Assembly: GCA_946613735.1 (NCBI GenBank)
Contig: CAMOFS010000107.1
Coordinates: 1-6,258, forward strand
Length of the DNA: 6,258 nt
Direction: 5' to 3'
Source: an uncultured Lachnospiraceae bacterium
Lineage (GTDB): Bacteria; Bacillota_A; Clostridia; Lachnospirales; Lachnospiraceae
The notes under the pieces were generated by a model. The model was not told where the DNA came from. It did not search any database and saw only the letters and a program-made list of their open reading frames with translations. The translations under genes and the position numbers were made by a program. Of the stretch, positions 1 through 6,258 are shown piece after piece. How positions within the stretch are numbered: position 1 is the first letter of the stretch; each line of letters starts with the position of its first letter.

Positions 1-20
1 CATTTACAGTAATCTCCTAT
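1..20 (-). other. Possible start codon and ribosome site of a further minus-strand gene
   Basis: Read on the minus strand, AGGAG (18-14) is followed after 10 bases by ATG at 3-1, exactly at the window edge. This could be the first codon of the gene after fhs in the same direction. No coding sequence beyond the ATG is visible, so the call rests on the ribosome-like site and the shared orientation only. Confidence 0.35.
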
Positions 21-85
21 AAGATCCTTCGCTTCGTTCAGGATGACTACTTTGTCATTCTGAGGGCGTAGCCCGAAGAATCTTT
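21..85. repeat. Head-to-head pair of short palindromic repeat units (REP/BIME-like) after fhs
   Basis: Unit 1 (21-47, plus orientation) and unit 2 (54-85, minus orientation) are inverted copies separated by six bases. Both follow the pattern GAT-Y-CTTCG, variable centre, TCAG-R-ATGAC. Each unit is also a hairpin. Unit 1 pairs ATCCT (24-28) with AGGAT (40-44). Unit 2 pairs ATTCT (57-61) with AGAAT (77-81), enclosing a second stem GGGC (64-67) with GCCC (71-74). The difference between the units in the outer stem is compensatory (T-A in one, C-G in the other). Unit 1 is 4 bases shorter, entirely in the inner stem and loop. The pair begins directly after the fhs stop codon. Paired inverted hairpin units resemble REP/BIME arrangements; the family here is not identified. 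It might help to end or protect fhs mRNA, but no U-tract follows. Confidence 0.8.
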
Positions 86-1756
86 TTAAAATAAACCGGT
101 AATCTTACCTTCATCATCCACATCAATATGATAGGCAGCAGGATCCTTGGGAAGTCCCGGCATAGTAAGCATATCACCAAGGATGGCTACAACAAAGCCG
201 GCTCCGGCACTGGGATAAACCTCCCTTACGGTGATGGAATAATCCGTGGGACGTCCCAGCTTCTTGGGATCGTCAGAAAGTGAATACTGGGTCTTGGCCA
301 TACATACGGGATAATCCCCCATACCAAGCTCTGTCAGGCGTTCAAGCTCACGCTTGGCTGCGGGCAGATAATTGATCTCGGAAGCACCATAGATCTCCTT
401 TGCGATCCTCTCGATCTTATCAGTAAGTGAAAGCTCATCCTCATAGAGCATCTTAAACTCACTCTTTTTATTTTCAAGGGTGTCGATCACCTCTTTTGCC
501 AGAGCCTCTCCGCCCTTGCCGCCTTTTTCAAAGACCTCGGAAAGTGCAAACCTGCAGCCCTTGTTTTTACAGAAATCCTCCACATACTTACGCTCTGCAT
601 CAGTGTCGGTAAAGAAGGAATTCAATGCCACAACAATGGGCACACCGTACTTCTGAAGGTTTTCAATATGCTTCTCAAGATTTACAATACCGGCCTTTAA
701 GGCATCCAGGTTTTCATTACCAAGGTCAGCCTTTGCAACACCACCATTGTACTTAAGAGCTCTGATGGTGGCAACCAGAACCACCGCATCAGGTGTCAAC
801 CCAGCCTTACGGCACTTGATATCAAAAAACTTCTCGGCTCCAAGATCAGCACCGAAGCCCGCCTCGGTAACACAGATATCGGAAAGCTTCATAGCTGCCT
901 TAGTAGCCCTAACTGAGTTGCAGCCGTGAGCAATATTGGCAAAAGGACCGCCGTGAACGATGGCGGGTGTATGCTCTAAGGACTGGATCATGTTGGGTGC
1001 GATGGCATCCTTTAAAAGTGCCGTCATAGCTCCAACAGCATTGAGATCCTTTGCCCTGACCGGCTTTCTGTCAAAGGTGTAGGCCACGATGATCTCACCT
1101 AAACGCTTTTTAAGATCAGCAAGATCGCTGGCCAGACAAAAGATGGCCATGATCTCAGTAGCCACAGTGATCACGAAATGATCCTCTCTAACCATGCCAT
1201 CTGACTTAGCTCCCAGTCCTATGACAATATTCCTGAGAGCACGGTCATTCATATCTTCGCAGCGCTTCATAACCACCTGTCTGGGATCGATGCCCAGCTC
1301 ATTGCCCTGCTGGATATGGTTGTCCAAAAGTGCTGCCAAAAGGTTATTGGCCGCTGTAATTGCGTGGAAATCTCCGGTAAAGTGTAGGTTCAGGTCCTCC
1401 ATGGGTACTACCTGAGCAAACCCGCCGCCTGCAGCACCGCCCTTCATGCCAAAGCAAGGCCCAAGGGATGGCTCTCTAAGTGCCAGCACAGCGTTTTTCC
1501 CCAAAAGATTAAGGGCATCTGCCAGACCGATACTGGTAGTGGTCTTGCCTTCACCCGCCGGAGTAGGATTTATCGCTGTCACTAAGACCAGCTTTCCGTC
1601 CTCTTTGGAGTCCAGCTTTTTCATCAATTTCTCAGAAAGCTTTGCTTTGTACTTGCCATAGGGCTCAATATCATCTGCGCTGATCCCTACCTTTGCCGCC
1701 ACCTCAGCAATAGGCAGCTTCACATTTTCCTGTGCGATCTCGATATCCGATTTCAT
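86..1756 (-). CDS. fhs: Formate--tetrahydrofolate ligase (10-formyl-THF synthetase)
   Basis: Cytosolic enzyme that joins formate to tetrahydrofolate using ATP, giving 10-formyl-THF for purine and formyl-Met synthesis; in acetogens it also serves the methyl branch of the Wood-Ljungdahl pathway. The protein is 556 residues, the usual length for the bacterial family. Visible motifs are the P-loop TPAGEGKT (65-72), REPSLGP (94-100), the glycine-rich family signature [11 protein letters not shown] (103-113), [10 protein letters not shown] (124-133), [17 protein letters not shown] (262-278) and the second signature [12 protein letters not shown] (328-339). The open frame reaches 9 codons further upstream to 1783, but the ATG at 1756 is preferred: GGAGG lies 5 bases before it, and the N-terminus MKSDIEIAQ then fits the family. 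From memory, the residue after the GGAAGGG stretch is usually Tyr and here is Phe, a conservative change. No lesion is seen. No convincing promoter lies in the 34 bases between the start codon and the upstream palindrome, so transcription may read through from ftsK or begin inside the palindrome. Confidence 0.98.
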   Translation of the reverse strand: MKSDIEIAQENVKLPIAEVAAKVGISADDIEPYGKYKAKLSEKLMKKLDSKEDGKLVLVTAINPTPAGEGKTTTSIGLADALNLLGKNAVLALREPSLGPCFGMKGGAAGGGFAQVVPMEDLNLHFTGDFHAITAANNLLAALLDNHIQQGNELGIDPRQVVMKRCEDMNDRALRNIVIGLGAKSDGMVREDHFVITVATEIMAIFCLASDLADLKKRLGEIIVAYTFDRKPVRAKDLNAVGAMTALLKDAIAPNMIQSLEHTPAIVHGGPFANIAHGCNSVRATKAAMKLSDICVTEAGFGADLGAEKFFDIKCRKAGLTPDAVVLVATIRALKYNGGVAKADLGNENLDALKAGIVNLEKHIENLQKYGVPIVVALNSFFTDTDAERKYVEDFCKNKGCRFALSEVFEKGGKGGEALAKEVIDTLENKKSEFKMLYEDELSLTDKIERIAKEIYGASEINYLPAAKRELERLTELGMGDYPVCMAKTQYSLSDDPKKLGRPTDYSITVREVYPSAGAGFVVAILGDMLTMPGLPKDPAAYHIDVDDEGKITGLF

Positions 1757-1761
1757 AATTA

Positions 1762-1766
1762 CCTCC
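1762..1766 (-). promoter_or_regulatory. Ribosome binding site of fhs
   Basis: On the minus strand GGAGG is followed by TAATT and then ATG at 1756, a 5-base spacing close to ideal. This site decides the fhs start: the upstream in-frame ATG codons at 1783 and 1768 would place it inside the coding region or overlap it. Confidence 0.85.
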
Positions 1767-1790
1767 ATACATAATACATACACTCTGTGA

Positions 1791-1967
1791 GGACAGACAT
1801 GAGGCCTGAAGTATGCTTTCGAAGACCTTTAAGCGAGAGCGGCTCCGAATACACTTTGTATGTCCGTTGGCCTCACGACTTTAGGAGTGAGGACTTTACG
1901 GACATTCAACGGGATGAGGTGAAGCGGAGCGGGTCTCGAAAGTATGCTTCAGGCCTCATGTCTGTCC
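1791..1967. repeat. 177-bp nested palindrome between ftsK and fhs
   Basis: The outer arms are 1791-1827 and 1932-1967. Their outermost 21 bp (1791-1811 against 1947-1967) are perfect inverted repeats. The rest of the arms pairs except for two positions and a one-base bulge at 1823. Inside, GCTCCG (1842-1847) is complementary to CGGAGC (1925-1930). A central hairpin pairs ATGTCCGT (1860-1867) with ACGGACAT (1898-1905) and CCTCAC (1871-1876) with GTGAGG (1887-1892). The element fills most of the intergenic gap, ending 3 bp from the ftsK stop codon and beginning 34 bp from the fhs start codon. No transposase, clear target duplication or downstream T-run is present. It could be a non-autonomous mobile palindrome (MITE-like), an mRNA-stabilising or terminating structure, or a structured RNA; I do not recognise the family. 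Confidence 0.85.
1860..1905. repeat. Central hairpin of the ftsK-fhs palindrome
   Basis: An 8-bp perfect outer stem (ATGTCCGT with ACGGACAT) encloses a 6-bp perfect inner stem (CCTCAC with GTGAGG) around a 10-base loop, GACTTTAGGA. The two stems are separated by a 3-base by 5-base internal loop. It forms the apex of the larger nested structure. No U-run follows on either strand, so it is not a standard intrinsic terminator. Confidence 0.75.
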
Positions 1968-1970
1968 GGA

Positions 1971-4763
1971 TTACAACTGTTCCTGTAATTGAGAGAACTG
2001 CTCTAAGGTAAGCAGCACCTGCCTGGGCTTGGTGCCCTCCTCGGGCCCCACAACTCCGGCATCCTCAAGCTGGTCCATAATACGTGCGGCACGATTGAAC
2101 CCCACGCGGAAATACCTCTGCAGCATTCCAATGGACCCCTTTTGCTTTTCTATGATAAGCTGTGCAGCATCCGCAAAATACTCATCCCTGCCATCACCCG
2201 GCTGCTCATCAACGCTGCCTGATGCCTGAGATGAAGAGGAGGATGTCCCCTCTGCATTGGCGGTGATCTGCCTGCTTATGTCCTCATCATAGGTAGTCTC
2301 GCCCTGCCCCTTGATAAACTCGGTGACACGCGCCACCTCATCATCGGAAACAAAAGCACCCTGTACTCGAAGAGGCTTGGTAAAGCCCTGGGGATAGTAT
2401 AGCATATCGCCCTTTCCCAAAAGCTTTTCTGCACCTATCATATCTAAAATAGTGCGGCTGTCAACACCCGATGTAACAGCAAATGCTATACGTGATGGCA
2501 TGTTGGCCTTGATGAGTCCGGTGATGACATTTACAGAGGGCCTCTGGGTGGCGATGATAAGGTGGATCCCCGCCGCTCTTGCCAGCTGTGCAAGTCTGCA
2601 GATCGCCTCCTCCACTTCACTTGAGGATACCATCATCAGATCTGCCAGCTCATCTACTATCACTATGATCTGAGGCATCCTGGCAGCTGCCACCTCTGAT
2701 CCATCATTGAGCTTGATATGTCCTTTTTTGATCTTGCCGTTATAGCCCGCCATATCCCTGACACCACTCTCCGCAAATTTCTGATAGCGGTCAGTCATCT
2801 CATGGACAGCCCATTGTAATGCTCCCGATGCCTTTTTGGGATCAGTCACAACCGGGATCAAAAGATGGGGAATACCGTTATAGACAGAAAGCTCCACCAC
2901 CTTGGGGTCGATCATGATGAACTTGACCTCATCGGGCTTGGCCCTGTAGAGAATACTCATGATAATGGTATTGATACATACCGACTTACCCGAGCCGGTA
3001 CTTCCGGCTATCAAAAGATGGGGCATCTTGGCTATATCCGAGATGATAACATTTCCACCAATGTCACGACCGGCTGAAAATGCGATCTTTGACTTATTGG
3101 ATGAAAATGCTTTATCCTCAATAAGCTCCCTGATAGAGACCATGACCGTACTCTTGTTGGGAACCTCAATACCAACTGCGGACTTGCCCGGGATGGGTGC
3201 CTCGATACGGATATCTGCTGCAGCCAGATTGAGCTTGATGTCATCCGACAGATTGGTGATACGGGATACCTTGACTCCGGGCGCGGGCTCCAGCTCGTAT
3301 CTGGTGACTGTGGGTCCACAGCTTACGTCTGTAATCTTTACCTCTACACCGAAGTCGGCGAGTACCTTCTGAAGCTTGTTAGCGGTCTCCATAAGGCTTT
3401 GCTCGGTGTTGCCGTTTTTATTGCCCTTTGGCAGATCCAAAAGATCCGTGGAAGGAAGGATGTAAGGCTTTTCGGGTGCCTTTTTCTCCTCTATCTCCTT
3501 GGAGATGTCCTCGGCTGATACCGGTGCTACCTCTTCCTTGGGCTTGGGCTCCGACACGGCTGATACAGGCTCAGGGATCACAGGCTCGGGCTCAGGCTCA
3601 GGGATCACAGGCTCAGGGATCACAGGCTCAGGCTCCGGCTCATATACAGGTTCCGGCTCATATGCCGGTATAGAGTCTGGTATTGGCTCCGGCTCAGGGG
3701 ATGAAAGAGATTCTTCGGGCTGTGCCCTCAGAATGACATTGATGTTTTGATCATCAAAACCTGCGGCATCCGACGTGGTCTCAAGCACCGATGATGACGC
3801 TGTATCAGAGGTAAGTGATACTCGGTTAACTGTCTCTATCTCACGATTGGCGTTATACATGTTGATGTGGATCTCGTTAACCTCATCCGAGGGGGAATTG
3901 TCAGTATTGATCGTAGTATCAGGCAGAGGCTCCTTTTGAGCTTTAGACTTTTCCTCCGGTCCATCATCAGCCTTCTCTTCAGCCCGGGCCTTAGCCCTTT
4001 CTTCCCTTTCGATAGCAAGCTGTGTCAGTCGCTCTTTACTTGCCTGCCGCCTTTCCTCTCTTATCCTTTCACGCTTTGCACTGTCAGCAGCATAACGCTG
4101 ACCCTTTTTGTGAAGGTATAAAAAGGTCTTGGTCTCGGTTATTAGCACTAGTGATATGATCATAAGTATCACATCTATGACATAGGCACCCACTATCCCA
4201 AAAGCCTTTACCAAAACAAGGGCGATGGCACCGCCGAAAAGGCCGCCTCCCAGCTTGTCATCATAGCCTATATGAAAGGCCGGGATAGGTCCGATGGCAT
4301 TGGACTTGTGGATGAAAAGCTCAATAAAGGTTAGCAGGAACAAAAGTAAGGAAAGCGCCGATAAAAGCTTTGCCGTAGCAATGGTATTTTTTATATTGGA
4401 TACCATAAAAAATGTGCCGGCAAGGATCATAAAAGGAAATACATATGCCAGCACACCAAAAAGCCCAAAGAAAAAGCGACAGATCATATCTCCAACTGTG
4501 CCACCAAAGCCGAAATTGCCGATGCAAAGCAGGATGGAAACCAGAAGTGATATCCACAGAAAAACCTCCAGCTGCATCCTGGTAGGCTCAAAGGACTCCC
4601 TCTCTGCCACTTTTTTTACTTCAGCCTTAGATGACTTCTTTGCCGTATTATCTGCCCTTTTATTCGCACTTGACGAGCCGGAGGTCTTTCTCCGGCTCGT
4701 CGTAGTGTTTTTGCTCTTAGTATTCGATTTTGTATTTTTCTTCGCAGACTTACTTGCTGCCAT
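1971..4763 (-). CDS. ftsK: DNA translocase FtsK/SpoIIIE
   Basis: Membrane-anchored hexameric motor that pumps chromosomal DNA through the closing septum (FtsK) or into the forespore (SpoIIIE); sequence alone does not separate these roles. 930 residues. A Lys/Ser/Thr-rich cytoplasmic tail (1-60) precedes hydrophobic segments at about 66-82, 95-121, 133-151 and 172-209, enough for four or five membrane passes. A charged, coiled-coil-like stretch (about 218-266) and a long low-complexity linker (about 267-430) follow, with a Pro-Glu repeat tract at 356-400. The motor carries Walker A GSTGSGKS (587-594), Walker B IIVIVDE (699-705) and ATQRPSVNVITG (738-749). The C-terminal winged-helix gamma domain (about 860-925), which reads DNA orientation sequences in this family, contains YFRVGFNRAARIMDQLE (884-900). 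All key motifs look intact. The start at 4763 lies 22 bases after the glgA stop with a weak AGG-type ribosome site; the next in-frame Met (63) would remove the N-terminal tail. Oddity: residues 343-353 are encoded by a copy of the palindromic repeat also found after fhs. Confidence 0.97.
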   Translation of the reverse strand: MAASKSAKKNTKSNTKSKNTTTSRRKTSGSSSANKRADNTAKKSSKAEVKKVAERESFEPTRMQLEVFLWISLLVSILLCIGNFGFGGTVGDMICRFFFGLFGVLAYVFPFMILAGTFFMVSNIKNTIATAKLLSALSLLLFLLTFIELFIHKSNAIGPIPAFHIGYDDKLGGGLFGGAIALVLVKAFGIVGAYVIDVILMIISLVLITETKTFLYLHKKGQRYAADSAKRERIREERRQASKERLTQLAIEREERAKARAEEKADDGPEEKSKAQKEPLPDTTINTDNSPSDEVNEIHINMYNANREIETVNRVSLTSDTASSSVLETTSDAAGFDDQNINVILRAQPEESLSSPEPEPIPDSIPAYEPEPVYEPEPEPVIPEPVIPEPEPEPVIPEPVSAVSEPKPKEEVAPVSAEDISKEIEEKKAPEKPYILPSTDLLDLPKGNKNGNTEQSLMETANKLQKVLADFGVEVKITDVSCGPTVTRYELEPAPGVKVSRITNLSDDIKLNLAAADIRIEAPIPGKSAVGIEVPNKSTVMVSIRELIEDKAFSSNKSKIAFSAGRDIGGNVIISDIAKMPHLLIAGSTGSGKSVCINTIIMSILYRAKPDEVKFIMIDPKVVELSVYNGIPHLLIPVVTDPKKASGALQWAVHEMTDRYQKFAESGVRDMAGYNGKIKKGHIKLNDGSEVAAARMPQIIVIVDELADLMMVSSSEVEEAICRLAQLARAAGIHLIIATQRPSVNVITGLIKANMPSRIAFAVTSGVDSRTILDMIGAEKLLGKGDMLYYPQGFTKPLRVQGAFVSDDEVARVTEFIKGQGETTYDEDISRQITANAEGTSSSSSQASGSVDEQPGDGRDEYFADAAQLIIEKQKGSIGMLQRYFRVGFNRAARIMDQLEDAGVVGPEEGTKPRQVLLTLEQFSQLQEQL
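3564..3698 (-). repeat. Pro-Glu repeat tract in the FtsK linker
   Basis: Degenerate tandem repeats encode residues 356-400 of FtsK, rich in PEPEP, PEPVI and YEPEP units. On the plus strand the 15-mer CAGGCTCAGGGATCA occurs three times without change, at 3566-3580, 3593-3607 and 3608-3622, the last two directly in tandem. Unit lengths are multiples of three, so gain or loss of copies keeps the frame. Such linkers between the membrane domain and motor of FtsK are known to vary in length and composition. Confidence 0.85.
3706..3737 (+). repeat. Copy of the palindromic repeat unit inside ftsK
   Basis: This stretch matches the reverse complement of 54-85 at 29 of 32 positions. Two of the three differences fall in the 3-base hairpin loop (TAC becomes TGT) and the third in the edge flank. 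Both stems are kept exactly: ATTCT with AGAAT, and GGGC with GCCC. It lies within the ftsK reading frame and encodes, on the opposite strand, residues 343-353 (VILRAQPEESL) of the low-complexity linker, just before the Pro-Glu tract. Its length fits the frame without disruption. Confidence 0.85.
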
Positions 4764-4773
4764 ATAAAAATTA

Positions 4774-4780
4774 CCTACCT
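4774..4780 (-). promoter_or_regulatory. Weak ribosome binding site of ftsK
   Basis: AGGTAGG on the minus strand, 10 bases before the ftsK ATG at 4763 and lying entirely in the 22-base gap after the glgA stop. It matches the Shine-Dalgarno consensus less well than the fhs and glgA sites, which fits modest translation or coupling to glgA. No better start is available before Met63. Confidence 0.45.
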
Positions 4781-4785
4781 AAAGA

Positions 4786-6246
4786 TTATGTCTCGTCTCC
4801 AATCAGATACTTGTAGAGGCCCTCATACTTGAACTTGGATGCAGACCAGGAGTAGTCCTTCTGCATGCCGCGCTCCACCATCTTGTTCCACTTGGTACGG
4901 AGTACGAAGTAGATGTACTTGGAATAGTTGATGGTGTTAAGAAGCTCGTCCCCATTGTAGTTGGAGAATGAGAAGCCGTCGCCCACATTCTCATATTCGT
5001 TGAAGGGAATAACTGTATCCTTGAGGCCGCCGGTCTCACGTACAATGGGCACTGTGCCATATCTGAATGAGATCATCTGTGTCAGTCCGCAGGGTTCAAA
5101 TCTGGAAGGAACCAAAAATGCATCCGAAGCCGCATACAGCTTCCTGGCCAGGTCATCGGAATAGCAGATGTTGGCTGATACCCTGTCGGGATACTTCCAT
5201 GCATAGTGCCTGAACATATTCTCATAACGGCTCTCACCGGTACCAATGACTACAAGCTGGGTATTGTCATCCACGATACCCTCCATGCAGTAATTGATCA
5301 GGTCAAGACCCTTTTGATCAGTAAGGCGGCTGACAAGACCAATCATATACTTTTTCGGATCCACCGCCAGATCCAGATCCTCCTGAAGTCTGGTCTTGTT
5401 GGTCTTTTTGTTCTGACGGAAATTGTTGACACCGTACTGCTTGTAGACACTCATATCAGTCTGGGGATCATAGGTGATATAGTCTATGCCATTAAGGATA
5501 CCCTGCATATCAAAATGCCTGGATCCTAAAAGGCCATCCAGTCCCTCACCATAGTAAGGAGTCTGGATCTCATCCGCATAAGTGGGTGAAACCGTGGTAA
5601 TGTAGTCAGCATATACCAGTCCGCCCTTTAACATATTACCTGTCTTATTGCACTCCAGCTTGTCGGGAGTGAATAGATCCATAGGCAGTCCCGACAGTCC
5701 CTGAAGGGTCTTCACATCCCATACACCCTGGAACTTGAGATTGTGGATGGTCATGATGGACTTGATGCCCCAGAAGAAAGGATTGGCCTGGAACTCAGTC
5801 TTGAGGTAAACAGGTATAAGACCTGTCTGCCAGTCATGACAGTGGATAAGATCAGGCTTGAAATCGATGACCGGGAGCATGGAAAGCACTGCCTTGTCGA
5901 AGAAGGTGAACTTTTCCATGTCGTATCTGGTATCACCGTAGGGATAAAAGCATTCAAAGTACTCCAGGTTGTCAATGAAGTAATAGGTGATACCGAAGTA
6001 CTCATACTCCATGATACCTACATATTTTTCTCCGATATAAGGACCACAGCCCATATTGAAGTTTGCAACAAACTTGAAGTTGTCGCGGAACTGAGGAGGT
6101 ATACAGGTGTAGTTGGGAAGTACTACCCTGATGTCCCAATCTTCCTTGAAAAACTCCTTGGGAAGCGCGCCTACAACATCTGCAAGACCCCCTGTCTTGA
6201 CAAAAGGAACGCATTCACTTGCTGCAAACAAAATTTTCTTTTTCAT
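4786..6246 (-). CDS. glgA: Glycogen synthase (ADP-glucose type, GT5)
   Basis: Transfers glucose from ADP-glucose to the non-reducing end of a growing alpha-1,4-glucan; cytosolic, glycogen storage. The 486 residues match the usual bacterial length of about 475-490. The N-terminal Rossmann half holds KTGGLADV (17-24), the ADP-glucose-binding motif, HCHDWQTG (135-142) and IHNLKFQG (168-175). The C-terminal half holds SRLTDQKG (306-313), with Arg307 and Lys312 at the positions of the nucleotide-sugar phosphate ligands. It also holds RFEPCGLTQ, with Glu384 matching the catalytic Glu of the E. coli enzyme, and the second glycine loop ETGGL (404-408). All expected active-site residues are present. 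The ATG at 6246 follows a purine-rich AGAGGGGG with 4 bases between, and the N-terminus MKKKILFAASE is typical of the family. No other glg gene is visible, but only 12 bases lie upstream, so the promoter and any glgC or glgB partners would be outside the window. It is probably cotranscribed with ftsK. Confidence 0.97.
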   Translation of the reverse strand: MKKKILFAASECVPFVKTGGLADVVGALPKEFFKEDWDIRVVLPNYTCIPPQFRDNFKFVANFNMGCGPYIGEKYVGIMEYEYFGITYYFIDNLEYFECFYPYGDTRYDMEKFTFFDKAVLSMLPVIDFKPDLIHCHDWQTGLIPVYLKTEFQANPFFWGIKSIMTIHNLKFQGVWDVKTLQGLSGLPMDLFTPDKLECNKTGNMLKGGLVYADYITTVSPTYADEIQTPYYGEGLDGLLGSRHFDMQGILNGIDYITYDPQTDMSVYKQYGVNNFRQNKKTNKTRLQEDLDLAVDPKKYMIGLVSRLTDQKGLDLINYCMEGIVDDNTQLVVIGTGESRYENMFRHYAWKYPDRVSANICYSDDLARKLYAASDAFLVPSRFEPCGLTQMISFRYGTVPIVRETGGLKDTVIPFNEYENVGDGFSFSNYNGDELLNTINYSKYIYFVLRTKWNKMVERGMQKDYSWSASKFKYEGLYKYLIGDET

Positions 6247-6250
6247 AGTT

Positions 6251-6258
6251 CCCCCTCT
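6251..6258 (-). promoter_or_regulatory. Ribosome binding site of glgA
   Basis: AGAGGGGG on the minus strand, 4 bases before the ATG at 6246. It is cut by the window edge, so its full extent is not known. It supports the chosen glgA start. Confidence 0.7.

Noticed and set aside
21..85. Intrinsic terminator of fhs
   Set aside because: The hairpins are present, but no run of Ts follows either unit in the minus-strand direction, so a standard rho-independent terminator is not supported.
1757..1783. N-terminal extension of Fhs by nine residues from the ATG at 1783
   Set aside because: A strong GGAGG ribosome site lies inside this stretch at the right distance from the ATG at 1756, and the extension MYVLCMEVI does not fit the family.
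1787..2011. 74-codon plus-strand open frame across the ftsK-fhs palindrome
   Set aside because: It runs through inverted repeats and into the end of ftsK; the composition follows the palindrome and there is no convincing ribosome site.
3564..3698. CRISPR-like array
   Set aside because: The repeats are 15-base, frame-preserving coding repeats without regular unique spacers, inside an intact ftsK gene.
3428..3750. Overlapping plus-strand open frames rich in Gly-Ser or Gln-Ala repeats
   Set aside because: They lie antisense to the Pro-Glu tract of ftsK; their repeats are just the complement of those codons, and no ribosome site or protein family supports them.
4294..4767. 157-codon plus-strand open frame opposite the ftsK N-terminus
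   Set aside because: It is a shadow of the membrane and Lys/Ser-rich regions of FtsK, with no recognisable domain, while the minus-strand frame is clearly coding.
5206..5529. 107-codon plus-strand open frame opposite glgA
   Set aside because: It is antisense to the conserved C-terminal half of GlgA and has no family features of its own.

Overview
The window holds three complete genes, all on the minus strand. In transcription order they are glgA (ADP-glucose glycogen synthase), ftsK/spoIIIE (septal DNA translocase) and fhs (formate--tetrahydrofolate ligase). The SpoIIIE-type translocase, the 556-residue bacterial ligase, the strong Shine-Dalgarno sites of two genes and the moderate base composition suggest a low-to-moderate GC Firmicute (Bacillota). 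By general resemblance of the three proteins I lean towards Clostridia, Lachnospiraceae; this is inference, since no rRNA or marker search was possible.

Layout from right to left, the direction of transcription: glgA (6246-4786) starts 12 bases inside the right edge behind a purine-rich ribosome site. A 22-base gap with no terminator leads into ftsK (4763-1971), so these two are probably cotranscribed. The 214 bases between ftsK and fhs are almost filled by a 177-bp nested palindrome (1791-1967) that ends 3 bp from the ftsK stop codon. fhs (1756-86) follows, with its own strong ribosome site. Right after the fhs stop codon lie two head-to-head hairpin units of a short palindromic repeat (21-85). 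A possible start codon of a further minus-strand gene sits at the very left edge (3-1).

The genes do not form one pathway: glycogen storage, chromosome segregation and one-carbon metabolism are simply neighbours. The most interesting content is repetitive. The hairpin unit downstream of fhs recurs, matching at 29 of 32 positions, inside the ftsK coding sequence (3706-3737). There it is read in frame as part of the disordered linker, next to a Pro-Glu repeat tract. This recalls, by analogy only, protein-embedded palindromic elements such as those of Rickettsia. I see no CRISPR array, tRNA, rRNA, transposase, defence gene or obvious new multigene system. No stretch longer than 300 bases lacks a gene.
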